Below are positions 36,393 through 48,228 of a stretch of DNA of 64,000 nucleotides, one piece after another (position 1 is the stretch's first letter; the number at the start of each line of letters is the position of its first letter). The notes beneath the pieces are model-generated. The model had not been told where the DNA came from, ran no database searches, and saw nothing but the letters and a program-made list of their open reading frames with translations. The stretch is from Theristus sp. LFF4_11. Taxonomy: Eukaryota > Nematoda > Chromadorea > Monhysterida > Xyalidae. Position numbers and translations under genes: made by a program. The DNA is taken from assembly GCA_030248135.1 (NCBI GenBank), contig JASANC010000443.1, positions 1 through 64,000 on the forward strand, in the 5' to 3' direction.

Positions 36393-37934
36393 AACGCTTC
36401 TATGATGTGATTTTCATGATTCCCCATCACGATCGCCACGCACGTTGCACTGTGATACTTTCACGTTTTTGCGTTAGTTAATCCTTAACCGATAAGCAGA
36501 AATGCACGATTGATTGCGGCTCCATTATATTTTGTGTGACACAAAAAGTTTTTATCATGAAATGGTTCACACTTTTTGGTTCGGTTCAGTGTTTCTAATA
36601 TCAAGGTTTAATATCTTTCGTGACAGTTCAAGCAGAATTCCGAAGAGCTGTTCGCTCACCAATAAAAACTACAGTATGTTTGTAAAATGGTACAACTAAC
36701 ATTGATTGCATACACACAAAAACGTGGCGTGTCGTACTCGTGTTCAAATGCCAACAACACTCATTCTAACGTGTCAAAATGTAATTATTTTCCAGTGCCG
36801 CACGAGCCTTTGTGCACTTTTTTCGTCTCGAAATTAGTTCAACTCAGCCATATAGGTACATATCTAGATACATCGTCTCTGTTTTATTGCGCAAGCTTGT
36901 TTCAGACCAGCTCCCCCTGGCAATATTTATTAGTTCCGAAAGCTGCATTCTTCATTCCAAACCCTTTCAAACGAGCACGTGGAAACTTTTCACTCAAACA
37001 CAGTTTTGTTTCGCGCAGTGCTGCAACACTTTTTTATTCAGAGCGCGATGATGAGCTGTGGAGTGCCAAGGTTTCTTCGCTGCCTGCGGTGTCAGGCGTG
37101 TTGGCCAGGCCAAACAAAACAAAGCCAATAACACACAACAAAAAAGTTTGAACGCAGCGCATTGAGTGCTTGGTGTGCGTCATTTTTTGCAATATTTTTT
37201 ACTGTTTATGTCTTTTCAATGCAAGTTGACAGTTGTTCCAGAACAGAGCAAAGCACGCATAGAGCGCTGAAATAATCGTCTGACAAATGTGAGGAAACGC
37301 GCGCATGCGACAACACAAATCCAGCTCGTAATGCAATTTTGTCATTATTAATGCATTACACCCATTTGAGCTATCGATCGGTCCGGTGTGTGTGTTGTGT
37401 GTGTTCGTATTTGTGCCGTGCAAAACTTTACCCCTAATACGCCAATATTGCACGTACCAGCAAGCTTATAAAGTATGATTACGTACTTTTGCTCTCGCAA
37501 TTTTTGCCCACAGCCTCTTGGTAAACAAGCGCGAAGGCCACCGCACAAAAACACACGACCTGCGACACACACACATGACACGAGGCTTTTGCGTCGAATT
37601 GCACGCACGCTCGGAGACTTTCAATTTCATTGCTTCATTCAGTCCTGATATTAAAAATGTCGCCTAAGTCCCGTGTGCTCCTATAAATGCTCCAGCGCAG
37701 TTTCCGGTCTGGTTTGTTTCATGCAAAATTCTGCACCAGCCAGCGTTTAACTTTTGTAATACTGTTCCGTTTTGCTCAGTTGCCAAGCTGACGACTGACG
37801 ACTTTGAACCCTTTGCATTTGAATGTTTTGAAAGTCAGTTTTTTGTTTGCCAGCTAATTTTGTTCTTTTTTTGTCAGGCAATCAACTGCACCGAAAATTT
37901 GTGCTTCATCAGACAAAATAAACCCACAGCGAGC
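36393..37934. other. Intergenic region after CerS paralogue 2
   Basis: Holds an AATAAA at 36,660 that may serve the synthase gene. Otherwise only short, unconvincing frames. A T-rich acceptor (TTTTTTTGTCAG) at about 37,867-37,878 precedes the small ORF at 37,935. Confidence 0.5.
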
Positions 37935-38192
37935 ATGCAATCATCCGTCAGACCTGCAAGTGACCCGGGCGCTAGAGACGCACCATTTGGCACAAAATCG
38001 TTACCTCATTTGGATCCACTAGCGGCAGAAAGATCAATTCAACAGAAAACTTCGAAATTGTCTGTACAAATTCAACCTACAATTCTCAGTCAATCGTCAG
38101 CGTTTGGAAACGTTCGAATGAAATCGGGTGCGGGCGATTTGGACGTTAATCGATCCTATATAGAGTCGTTTGGCAGTTTGAATCTGCCATGA
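37935..38192 (+). CDS. Hypothetical 85-residue protein
   Basis: A single open frame preceded by a T-rich splice-type acceptor at 37,878, with ATG at 37,935 and TGA at 38,190. The product is Ser/Pro/Gln-rich and lacks hydrophobic segments. It ends with a protein-like segment DLDVNRSYIESFGSLNLP, and codon use is closer to the coding exons than to flanking AT-rich DNA. No family is recognised. The acceptor 57 bp upstream is compatible with a 5' UTR intron or trans-splicing. The frame is also open back to the acceptor, so this may instead be the last exon of a gene whose earlier exons I could not find. Confidence 0.4.
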   Translation: MQSSVRPASDPGARDAPFGTKSLPHLDPLAAERSIQQKTSKLSVQIQPTILSQSSAFGNVRMKSGAGDLDVNRSYIESFGSLNLP

Positions 38193-39262
38193 TGGCGAAG
38201 CTTTTCAGTTGATTTCGCACAAAAGTGTGGTATTTATAAAAACTGATGATATCTTTTTTGATGGTGCAATAATATCAAGTCGTATGTAGTCGCCAAAACT
38301 GGTAATATGTATAGTTTCAATTCCATTCATATCCTCTCTCAGTTTTCTTTTGTTAACGAGTCCAAACTGAACTTCCGAAACAACCAATTACTGTTACTGC
38401 GTATTTTTTATTTGTGCTATTTTTGAAGTTCAGAAAAACAACAAAAACGCCACCTGTACAATATTTCTGCTGTACATTGGGTTGGGAAAGGTGTTTTTGT
38501 GGGAAATAGCGTGAAATGGCAATAAAATAATTCAAAAAGCTGTGTTCTTGTTTTCTGTAATTAAAACATTTCTAAGTTTAAAAAATCATTTAAAAAAAGT
38601 TTCTGCAAGTTGCACTGCACTTTCCCGTAAAAAGATTGAGTCAACGATTGAAAACGAACAAAAAAGCAAAAAGCGCATAACCATCTCCAATTCAGCTCCT
38701 TCGAAACCGCATAACAACCTTTTGCATCTTCATTTCTTTGCACGGGTAAATCCGAGTTTTTTGGAGCCAAACACCGGCGTGAAGCGAGAAGACTGCCACT
38801 GCGCGTTAACCGTTAAACCCGTTAACTTGTTAACACTTGTAAACCCGTTAACACAACTTGGACTACCGCAACAACTGCTCAAAGCTCATAGCAAACTTCT
38901 ATTTAAACAATAGGTCCAGGTTATTTAAAATTGTATGTTGATTGGTTGCGTTGTCATAGGCTGGTTAAAACTTAATTTCTTTTATCATTGTTTCTGATTT
39001 TGTTTGATTCGTTTTCTCTCTCTCGTCCGTTTTTTTCTCGTTTTCGTTGTGCTCGAGCGGGTCTCACTAAACGGCCTGGATGTTTTTTTGCAAAGGAAAC
39101 CGGCCCACTTTCCGCCCACCGATGACGACGCGACATGTCGTTCCAAAAAGAAGCTGGGTTGTTTGAATGAAGAAGTTTTGTTTCAGGAAATTTCTACAGC
39201 CGAGCCGATTCGACTTCGACAGCGACATTTTTTATTTATTTTCAAATTCTTCAAGTAGGTCG
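38193..39262. other. Intergenic/upstream region of Pur-alpha
   Basis: No gene seen. At 38,805-38,852 there is a cluster of GTTAAC hexamers (38,805, 38,821, 38,829, 38,847, plus GTTAAA at 38,812), about 400 bp before the Pur-alpha start. A TTTGTTTCAG acceptor at about 39,186 may belong to a 5' UTR intron. Confidence 0.45.
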
Positions 39263-42200
39263 ATGATGGAGGACGACAATGGGGAGACGAAAAGTGGTTC
39301 GTTTAACTTTTCATTTTTGTTGTCTCATGCGACATGTCTCTCAACCGATGCCGATAACCAAAGCAACTCTCACTCTAAAACTACCAAACTGACCGTAAAA
39401 TAAAACAACACTTCGTTTATTTTCTCAAAAACAACAAGCAATCATGAATTCAACTTCAACTTTTAGACAAGTCATTGGACATTGAGGAATTATTCACAAG
39501 CGATTTGAAGTTACGAACAAAGCACATTTACATTGACGTGAAAGAGAATTCGCGCGGGCGTTACGTGAAAATTGCAGAGGTTCGTGCCGCCGTGCGTGCG
39601 TTCGTCACTGTGTTCTTCCATTTGGCTTGGCAGCTCGTTTGCTTGATTCTAAAGCTGACCAGGACAGGAAGAGGTCAACTGATTTTGTTTTTTAATGTTT
39701 TAGGTTCGACCAGGAATGGTGAAGACGCGTATTTTAATGTCAGTGGAAGCGGCTGCCATTATGAACGACAAACTCGTTGACTTTATGGGCCAGATGAACC
39801 TCGATGAAGACGGTTTGTGATGGAAATTGTTTACAAAGCCTCAGCAATTGTTATTTCTTCGATGACATAGGTAGATGAGCAGGAAAGAAACAATAAAGAA
39901 TGAATTGTTCAAAAGCCAAATTAATTGTGGAAACCATGATAACAGTAAGATACCCGCAGAAACTACCTTCAGGTGTGGAACCAGGGGCCTGAGTGGAAGA
40001 GAATAAACCTTACTTATTTTCCTGACGTGTTTCGGGAGCAAAGTCAAAACACGATTTGAATTGCAATGGGCTCCCAGTTCCGTACCTTTATCCATACTGG
40101 GCCAAATTTCAGCTCAAAACAAAATCTAATAAACATGTATAAAATAACAGAATTCCCAAAACGCACGATGTTTGAATGATGTTTGAAATTTCTGTACCCA
40201 GTTCTGTTTCTGCCATTATTTCCAAATCTTTTGAAATGGATCAATGCTTAACAAATGAGCGAGTCCCATGATTTTCAAGAACGAATGTTGTCGTGTTTTA
40301 AATTTTCAAAAATCATTTTTAAAATCACACATTTTAAAAGTCAGTTTTATCACTCACACATAACCAAGAGGCCAGCTCCGGAACGGTGTTCCTCAAAAGT
40401 GCAGGCAAGCCAGCGCCGACGACGACAGCGTCCCCGATGGGCAGCCCTTCGTTGCGCAATGCGCAGGCGACACGCACCGTCGACCGGGTCAGCCTCGAGA
40501 TCGAGAATCGCCTCTACTATCTCGACCTCAAGGAGAACATTCGCGGCCGATTCATCAAGGTGTTTACTTTTGCAATGGTAGCGATGTCGGTTTTTTCTTG
40601 CTGGATGGAGGGCTATAGCTGTTTTTCACAGTCGAAAATACGAATTTCTGATGGTTCGACGACCAGTACCTCATCGCATTGTGTATATGCTACTTGAGCT
40701 TTCTGTTTGAGTGTGTTGTTGAAGCTGATTTGCCAAGTTAAAAACAAGACCGGTCGATCAGTTGATTCCAAAACGCACCAAACAGTGGTCGTTCACGGAC
40801 ACACTGAGACCTCGAAAGAAAATCACTAAAAACTCGTCACTGAGCGTTAGATCGAATCATATTTGAATGAAGCGTCGCAAATTTTGTCCAACATAACTTG
40901 ACTCTTGGTGTCAACAAATTGTTTTTCGCAGCTGTGGCAGTCCGGCTCGAACCTGCGTCGCGGCTCTCCGCGTCGTTCGGTGATCGTGATTCCGTCGCAC
41001 GGCGTGGGCCAGGTGCACGGGGTGCTCAGTGAGGCGCTCACGAAATACGGGCCCACCGAGCAACAGAAGACTGCCGCGCTCGATGCGGCCACCGTGCACC
41101 AGAACAAACAACAACAACAGCAACCGCCGCTGCTGAGCAGCATTCAGGACGCCGGTCAGGGGCTGCTATAATCTGCGTTCTGGACTGTGTTGATTGAGAG
41201 TGACAGAAAAAGAAAGCGGTGGATCAAAAGCCAGATTCGTCATGGCGCATCAATCACTCTGCGATATCATTTTTGGCGCCGATGATGGAGCTGGTTTGAT
41301 CGCTTTGCTTGCCAACAATAAGCACAGTAATTTGTGATTTGCGGTGCATTTCAACAAGCTCACAGACGTGCTGCCCATGCTCACTGTTTTGTTAGCAATC
41401 TGTGTACCTCTTCAGATGCGTCAGCAGTGACGGACAGCGAAGCGACGATTCCGGAGGCGCAGCACGTGATCAACGCCAATAAACGCTTCTACTTTGACTT
41501 CGGCCGCAACAGTCGTGGCGTCTTCATGCGCTTGTCGGAGGTGTGCACGGTGTGCTTTTTTCTTATTTCTGAAAATAGCTTGGGTCTTATAATATGCTCT
41601 TGAATGAAACAGTCCATAAGGAATGCGTTTTGAGTCGTGTCTTGTTCTTCAGACTTTGTATTCAATGATTGACTTCAAACTGAAGACTAAATCACCAGAA
41701 CAGTACTTTAGCAAAAAAACGTTTTTTCGGGCCATCTCTACTACAAATCGTTCATTTGGAATTTTTAAACTCTGTAAATCACAGACAGCCCACCGCATAT
41801 TTAGTTCACTGATTTGTGCCAGATTCAAATACAAATTGCATATGGTTTTCTACAGTGTTGAGCGTAGTGATCGGAGTTTGTAGCAGCTAGCAGCGAGTAA
41901 AACGGCGCAAACTGACTTCCCAAGGTGCACGACCAACATCAGGTGACGCCGAGCGTTCGCTCGTTCGTGACGCTGCCGCAACGCTGCTGGCCGAAGGTGC
42001 GCGACATTTTCATGGAGGCGTGCGAGAAAATGGAGATGAAACGAGAGCAACCAGCGGGCACACAACGACGACAGACGAAAAAGACGAAGCAGAAAGTGAA
42101 GCGCAACGAGAATGCCGACAAGGAGCACGAGCAGACGGCGGCCAGTCCACCGAACGAGGCGTCCAGCACGGACGATGTCGCGCGAGATCGCAAGAAATCG

Positions 42201-42494
42201 CAGACGAGCGCCAGTGCTCGCAGCGGCGGCGGCCAGCACCGTCAGCGGCGGCGTCATCGCAGCGGGCGCCGCAATCGAAAGTTGCAGCAAGACGAGAAAA
42301 ACGAGAATTCGATCGAGCACCAGCAGAACGGCGACGGCGACGAATCGAAGCTGCCGACTCGACGCGCGCAGTGCGACGTGACCGACGAGGAGACGGAGGA
42401 CAGTGCGCACGTGCACGAGCACAAGCTCATTGAGCCCTACCAGCAGAACAGCAAGCCCGACCAGCCGATGCCCATCATTGAGAGCGCCGCGTGA
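39263..42494 (+). CDS. PURA: Pur-alpha/PURA-family single-stranded nucleic-acid-binding protein (7 exons, 453 aa)
   Basis: Exons: 39,263-39,293; 39,467-39,579; 39,704-39,812; 40,369-40,559; 40,932-41,154; 41,416-41,540; 41,925-42,494 (1,362 nt). Pur-alpha binds purine-rich single-stranded DNA and RNA and acts in transcription, replication and mRNA transport. All three PUR repeats are present. Repeat I spans about residues 15-82, with HIYIDVKENSRGRYVKIAEV. Repeat II spans about 115-192, with RLYYLDLKENIRGRFIK. Repeat III spans about 238-300, with RFYFDFGRNSRGVFMRLSEV. Each PUR repeat is split by an intron right after its (R)G-R/V-F-hydrophobic strand. The protein is about 130 residues longer than human PURA. 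The extra part is a C-terminal Lys/Arg/Gln/Ser-rich tail with RRRHRSGRRNR, then an acidic stretch; a poly-Gln run sits between repeats II and III. Exon 1 is short and its donor (GTGGTT) weak, so the exact N-terminus is less certain. Confidence 0.92.
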
Positions 42495-43947
42495 CTCGGT
42501 CGTTTTTCATTCCTTTTTGATGTGGCTTCTTTCATTGTCCAGTTTATTTTTAAGTCACCTCTCTTCACCGATTCTGTTTTTCGTTCTCAACATTTTTCTT
42601 CAAATTTAATGATCGCAAGTGTTCGATTTTTATTAGCGCCTTGGACTCGGCTGTTTCTTTTCGTGATCATTTTTGTATTGTTGTTGTTGGTTTTTGGTTA
42701 TTATGTCAGGTGGGAAACATTTGTATGCGGTTTTCTGTTGGCTTTTTGTACTTGGGACATTCGTAGGAGAGACTCGTTGCGAATTTTAGATTTGGATTCA
42801 GTTGCTGAAGAAGTTCTGGTCGTAATGGTAATGTTGTGAAGTTTATGTGAATTGAGATTAGATAGAGTTGAGATTTGTGATGTGAGCTTTTTGATTGGTG
42901 CATTTGGTCGGACATTTTTTCTAACTGGTTCATTTTCTCGCGTTTTGTTATCCCAAACAGCAGTTTTTATATTTTTATTTATTTCCAAGTGTACTTAGAT
43001 GTTTTTTGTTATCGTTACGTTTTGCTCTTGATTTCAAAATAATAAAACTGCTCTCATTCCATTGATTGAAACTCACAATTGGTTGTTTTTTATTTCCCCC
43101 CTTTTTAAACACGGTTTGTATTGTTATTGATCACCGGAGTTTTTGATGAGTTTTTTTAGCTGTGCTGGCGTTGTTTTTGGTGGTTCCTTTTGTTACTTGA
43201 ATATTAGCATTCCGAATGTGACTTGTTTACGCACGAAAAGGCAGCCGCGTCACTTAGTTTTGAATTTCAAAATTCACGAAACTTGATTTTAGTTTTGGGA
43301 TTCAGGTTTAGATTAGACGCCGTCACCGTTTGTAGAGCTGCACAAGTAAAAAATGATGGTGAAGGTTGAGGTTTTACGATATGTTTCGGTGCTTGTTTTT
43401 TCACTGGCTTGGTCTTGGTTTTTGTATTGGATATGTTATTTGAGAGGATTTGTGATGAGAGAAGGATTTGTGATGAGAGATAGGAATTTGTGAGAAACAA
43501 CTTTTTATATTTTTATGCAGTGACGGCAAAGTTTGTGAAAGATGTGCGTTAAGGCGATTGATTATTTTATTGTGAAATCATTTTACTGTAATTCGTTTGA
43601 AAGTTATGCGAACTTCGCGAAGTCGATCCAATAAAAGTAAAACAAGCCATGTCTTGTTGGATTTTTTGTTGATTTGGCGAGTTGGTAATTCAACCGAGTT
43701 GCTGCTACCGCATACCGCATGATTTTTAGTAAAACCGTTTTTAATATTCTTTGTCATCGCCGAGCTTTACGTCAATCCAGGTGTGAACTCCCTGCCCACA
43801 GTCGATCAGTGTATTTCTGTGTCATCCAATTCCCGTTGCACCAACGTGCCCTTGTTCGGAAACTGTTAATTTTCTCCATAATTTAAAAACACTTCATGTT
43901 TGTGTTCCAGAGTGGCCAGGCTTGAGTTTTATCAAAACCAACCAAAA
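42495..43947. other. 3' UTR and intergenic region after Pur-alpha
   Basis: AT-rich. AATAAA at 43,041-43,046 is the best candidate polyadenylation signal for Pur-alpha. A GTGTTCCAG acceptor ends at 43,911, just ahead of the next gene; the frame of that gene is open upstream to this acceptor, so an earlier exon or a trans-splice site is possible. Confidence 0.5.
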
Positions 43948-45715
43948 ATGAGTTTCGGCGGCGACAAGAACGTCTGGGTGAAATGCCCGAAGGGACACCA
44001 CGTGCGCAGCGACCGTCTGTACAACCACAGTCTCAAGAATCGCTGTGACCCGTCGCTGATTGCCGACGCTCGTCTGTGCTATCAGCCGAAGTGGCAGAAG
44101 AAACGGCTGGAGCGACAGCGACTGGATCACTTTGGCGTTGGCCACGAAGGTCGGTTTCGGTGGTGTATTTTAGTGGGAGGCTTGTTGGTCGGGCAATGCG
44201 CGCGCAGAGACGTCGGTGGTATTCTTTCCATTGCTGGTGTATTTGGTGGATGATATTCAAAATAGTTGATTCGAGTCGAATTGCTGTTATGACGATGGTG
44301 CTTTCGATTGTGCAAGCAATTCGCCAGCTAGACCACCAGTGTTGTTGTTTCTATCTGTAAATTCAAAACTATAAAACATCAAAATTTATGCTTTCTGGTA
44401 TGCCGATTGGCTGCATATCGAGAGCTGTTTCGACCAGCAGTCAGTGCGCCAAATTCAAAAGGCGCCGATCAGCTGGCCGCCAATGGTTTACGGTGCTTTT
44501 GTCCAAACGCCATGATTTCATGCAGAACTCGGCAATCAACCAACAGAAAAGCAGCAACCGGAACTGCCGAACTGGTGGCTGGACGTGCTGCATCGTGCGC
44601 GCGATTTCCAAGGCGGCTGTGGCTGCGAACGTGAACAGCCCGTCGGTTGGTGGATCATTGAATCTTATTGAACATCGGCTAACCGAACCCGAATAAAGAA
44701 CAAGAATAGAATTGTTTAGTGTGGGCTGCAGTGCACGCAGCAGCGTCCGAGCGAGCATTCTTCGCGTTTTGTGGTCGAAAAGCGCATCACTCATATAGTC
44801 CACGTGCAGCCTCGTTCATGTGGCGGCAAAGAACAACAAGAAATTTTCAGTATAATCCAGACCCGACTGGGACAACGAGTTTCTCACAGACAGCTATTTT
44901 TCAGCAAAATTGTCTACTTTCCATTGTTTGGTGTCCTGTTTATCAGTCACTCCACACAATCACTCCTAGTCTCGGCCGAATCCAGAACGGGATTGAAAGC
45001 ACCTGGCGCATCATGTTGCACCGGGGGGGTACAATTCCGGCCCGAAGAATTCCGGCCCGCTCATTCCGGCCCGAAGAATTCCGTCCCGAAGAATTCCGGC
45101 CCGGAGAATTCCGGCCCGGAAAATTTTCGCCAGCACGAACAATATTAAACCACACGAAGTGATTTTGGTAATGAAATAATAAAAGAAAAATATCGATGTT
45201 CACATGTTACAGTGTATTTTCAATGATGTTCGTCCTGTTTGCTTTTTTTGGAAAGTGAAACCTTTTGGAAAAAACGAAACTACAACTAAATTTTTAAATT
45301 TTTTTATCATGAACAGGATTTGTGACCCTTTTACCTTGTCAAAAAGGCTTGGCTTAGGAACCTACAAAAAGTCACTCCGGGCCGGAATTCTCCGGGCCGG
45401 AATTCTTCGGGCCGGAATTCTTCGGGCCGGAATGAGCGGGCCGGAATTCTACGGGCCGGAATTTCGCGGGCCGGAATAGTACACGAGCCATGTTGCACAC
45501 ACATTTTCATCCCTACTGACTGCTTTCAATGTTTTGCGTTCGTTGCTGCAGCCGTGGCGTACAGCTGCATGCACTCGGTGTGCAGCCAGTGTGCGCACGA
45601 GGCAGCCGCCGCCGGGAAGTGCCCCGTTTGTTCGGACACAATCCGTGACCGGGCTGACCTGCGTGACATCATGCAGGCACGGGCGCACGCAGCTGGCACC
45701 AGTGCACAGTGGTGA
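43948..45715 (+). CDS. Small Cys/His-rich protein with a RING-like C-terminus (2 exons seen, 121 aa)
   Basis: Exon 43,948-44,149 joins in phase 1 to 45,552-45,715, giving 366 nt. The first exon encodes a basic Cys/His-containing segment (VKCPKGHHVRSDRLYNHSLKN, then RCDP and ARLCYQPKWQKKR). The second encodes a C-x-H-x2-C-x2-C-x9-C-P-x-C array (YSCMHSVCSQC ... GKCPVCSDTI), which is the second half of a RING finger as in E3 ubiquitin ligases. The canonical first Cys pair is not in a normal position. Either first-exon cysteines serve, or an exon was missed in the 1.4-kb intron, which holds a 467-bp inverted-repeat element. Ubiquitin-ligase function is inference. The first exon may extend upstream of the ATG, because the frame is open to an acceptor at 43,911. 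Confidence 0.6.
45022..45488. mobile_element. 467-bp element with terminal inverted repeats made of tandem 15-mers
   Basis: The left arm (45,029-45,121) is about six copies of AATTCCGGCCCGAAG-like units. The right arm (45,376-45,482) is the reverse complement, matching in unit order including the odd AATGAGC unit. Both arms end in GTAC. Just outside, CATGTTGCAC occurs as a direct repeat at 45,012-45,021 and 45,489-45,498, consistent with a 10-bp target-site duplication. The about 255-bp centre is AT-rich with no useful ORF. It lies in the intron of the RING-like gene. Confidence 0.75.
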
Positions 45716-48228
45716 ATGCGGGCACACGGTCTGACAGGGTGCTGGGTGGTCGGCTCTCGGTTACTTTTTTCGTTGCTTTCAGTTTTTTATACCGGTTCTT
45801 TTTTGTGTTTTGAAAATTTCAAATGAGACGGTCAAAAGATATCAGGCAGTCACGCGAGTGGTTATCTATCGGCCATTTTTCTACGCATCGTGAGATGAGT
45901 GTGAGGTGAGAATGAACGATTTTGTTCAGCTGGTAAAGAACCTGTGATTTTTTTAGTTCACGACTCATTGTGTTTGCGGGTGTCGAAAGAAAACATTGTT
46001 AGTTGTTAGTTTCATGCTTGATGCGGACATTCAAATTTCGCAACGGGACTTTGGCGTTATGGTCACTTCAGCAATTTTGACCTGTCGCGTCAAGCATGAG
46101 TGAAATGTCGCGAAAGAAAGAAAGAAAAAACCATTTCGTTTCTTGCTGTCGCGTTAATTCCTACAGAATGGCCGAGTAAACATGGCAGCTTTTTCAGGGT
46201 GCAAATAACGCGCGAAATTTGAATGAAAGAAACTCAATTGTGTGCCAACTTTTGACGTGGTTTTTTCAAGTCAATTGATTCTTTCGGTCTCTTCTGTTCA
46301 TTCTTTCGCACTTGCACACATTAATGGGAGTTATCTTGGCATTCTTGAAAAAGACAACTCCAAGTCTGCGACTGATCCCGTCTTGATGGACTGCCTTTTT
46401 TATTCGGCCATACTGTACCTAGAGTCGCAGAAGTACAAAAAAATAGTGTTTATTTTATGTTCACTGAGACTGAAATGAATTTTGTTATCAATAACAAGCA
46501 ACTTTTTGGATTTTTGTTCCTTTCAGTGCGTCATTTCCGTCGGAAATGCTGTTTTGCCTTTTGTCGATTTTTTGTCGAGAGCAGTTGTTTTGTTTTTAGT
46601 TTTCAGCAGAAAACTTATTCGTATTATTTTAGTATGCCACTAGTAAAGATAAAGTTTTGCTGAAAAGCCAGGTAAATCAAGAAATTAGTGTTTTGGGACC
46701 GAACACCAGTGCAAACAAAATAGTCAGAACGCAGATACATTAATTTTACACTGAAAACAGACTAGTCAGCTACCCAGAAACGTATTATCATTTCCTTTTT
46801 ATGCAAAAAATGATAAGAAATCACGGCGCGACATCGCCAACGGAACCTCCGTGTCACAAATTGCTGTTTCGATACGCGTGTAACTTTTTGTCTGTTTGTT
46901 TTGTTGATTTACGTTTGCTTTTTTCGACGTTCTTTGTTGCTATCACTGCAGACGCAGTCAACAGCGATTGGCGCCTGCTGGAATTTGCATAAACGTCGGC
47001 GTGACTTGTCTTTCGAAACGTACAACAGTTGCTCGCTCACTGTCGTTGCCTGCATCCGAGTTCATCTTGGAAGCCTGAAATTAATTTCATTGTAACTATT
47101 GACTTTTAGAAATTGTCCTCAGCTAGAATCTAAATGTTGCTTTTCGCACATTTGTGTGGCCACAAGCCAACACGGGCAAAACTGTTTTAACACGCCTGTT
47201 TTAATTTTGATAATTGTACAGCTCAACACCGTCGCATTCTGCGTGCATCTAGCTTTTTGATTGCATTGTCGGAACAGTCCGATCGGAATCAGAAAGAATA
47301 GCAGTGGAGCAACGAAAGCAATCGTGTCGTGTCGTGTCGTTGGATGGGGCTGTCCAATTGTTAAAAGCAGTTTGAGGTTGTCAGTGGTTTCAATGAGCCA
47401 TGCCTATCTCATCATCAATCAATTCATTTGTCTCTCACCTAGAAGCGACATTTTATTGTTTTAGCCGCAACAGTCGCATCGGTCTTACAAACTGTGTTGT
47501 TTAGCAGCTCCACAAATCTGAACTGTAACCAGAGACAAAACTAAAAACATACATGTTTGAAGCCATCATATCAAAAAAACTGATGATAAAAATGTTGATT
47601 ATGGTTGTTCTGCCAAATTAATGATACCTGTAGCAAAAAAATCAACTCCATCAAAGCTGTTTACACAGATTTATTCCATGGCGGACGTCTCCAATGCACA
47701 AGAGAGATAGGACGTGGGAATGAAACCGGGAACTTTTAGCGACAATAAAAAAGCCGATTAGTGATTGCTGTTTTTGCAACATTGCCCAACAAGCACATTA
47801 TTTCGACCGAGCGAATTACTGTGATTATTGTCATATTGTCCAGGCAGTCAATGTCAAAACGCATCAAAGTGCGGTGTGTCTGGTCGGGCTAGAACTGGAT
47901 TGTTGCATGCTGCGATGATGTGCTGCTGTTGCATTATCTGACACGTTCACACACTGCCGCTGTCGCATCACGCACACCGATTACCGCTGTGACTGCATAA
48001 CGACGAAGCTGTCTTTTTTCTCATTGTTGTTTTTTTGCGCCCTGCCCCTGACGGCCGCGGCGTGCACATGATGGACATTTGGTGTGACCCGACCCGAATG
48101 GTCGTAACCTGTCATTGTTGCATTTCTATGGAAACTGTTAGATTAAACGTCACTGAAATCTGAACAAACATTTCAAACACACACAACTACGAGTACCCTC
48201 CGGGTACCACTATTTTGCGATTATTTCA
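45716..48228. other. Intergenic region before the Ig/FN3 gene
   Basis: No convincing gene. The longest plus-strand frame (46,242-46,478) is Leu/Ser/Phe-rich with no domain and no good splice context. A short CGTGT direct repeat lies near 47,325. The promoter of the large Ig/FN3 gene should lie at the right end. Confidence 0.5.

Noticed and set aside
38542..38913. 123-codon plus-strand frame
   Set aside because: Low complexity, and its C-terminal half is generated by the GTTAAC repeats.
44388..44696. Frame with KRRRSAGRQW and Cys pairs as a middle exon of the RING-like gene
   Set aside because: No acceptor and donor pair keeps phase 1 on both sides, and the two-exon join already gives an intact frame.
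44941..45500. CRISPR-like array from the 15-mer repeats
   Set aside because: Units are contiguous without spacers, appear as two inverted arms, and the genome is eukaryotic.
46242..46478. 78-codon plus-strand frame before the Ig/FN3 gene
   Set aside because: No domain, no splice borders, and composition like intergenic DNA.
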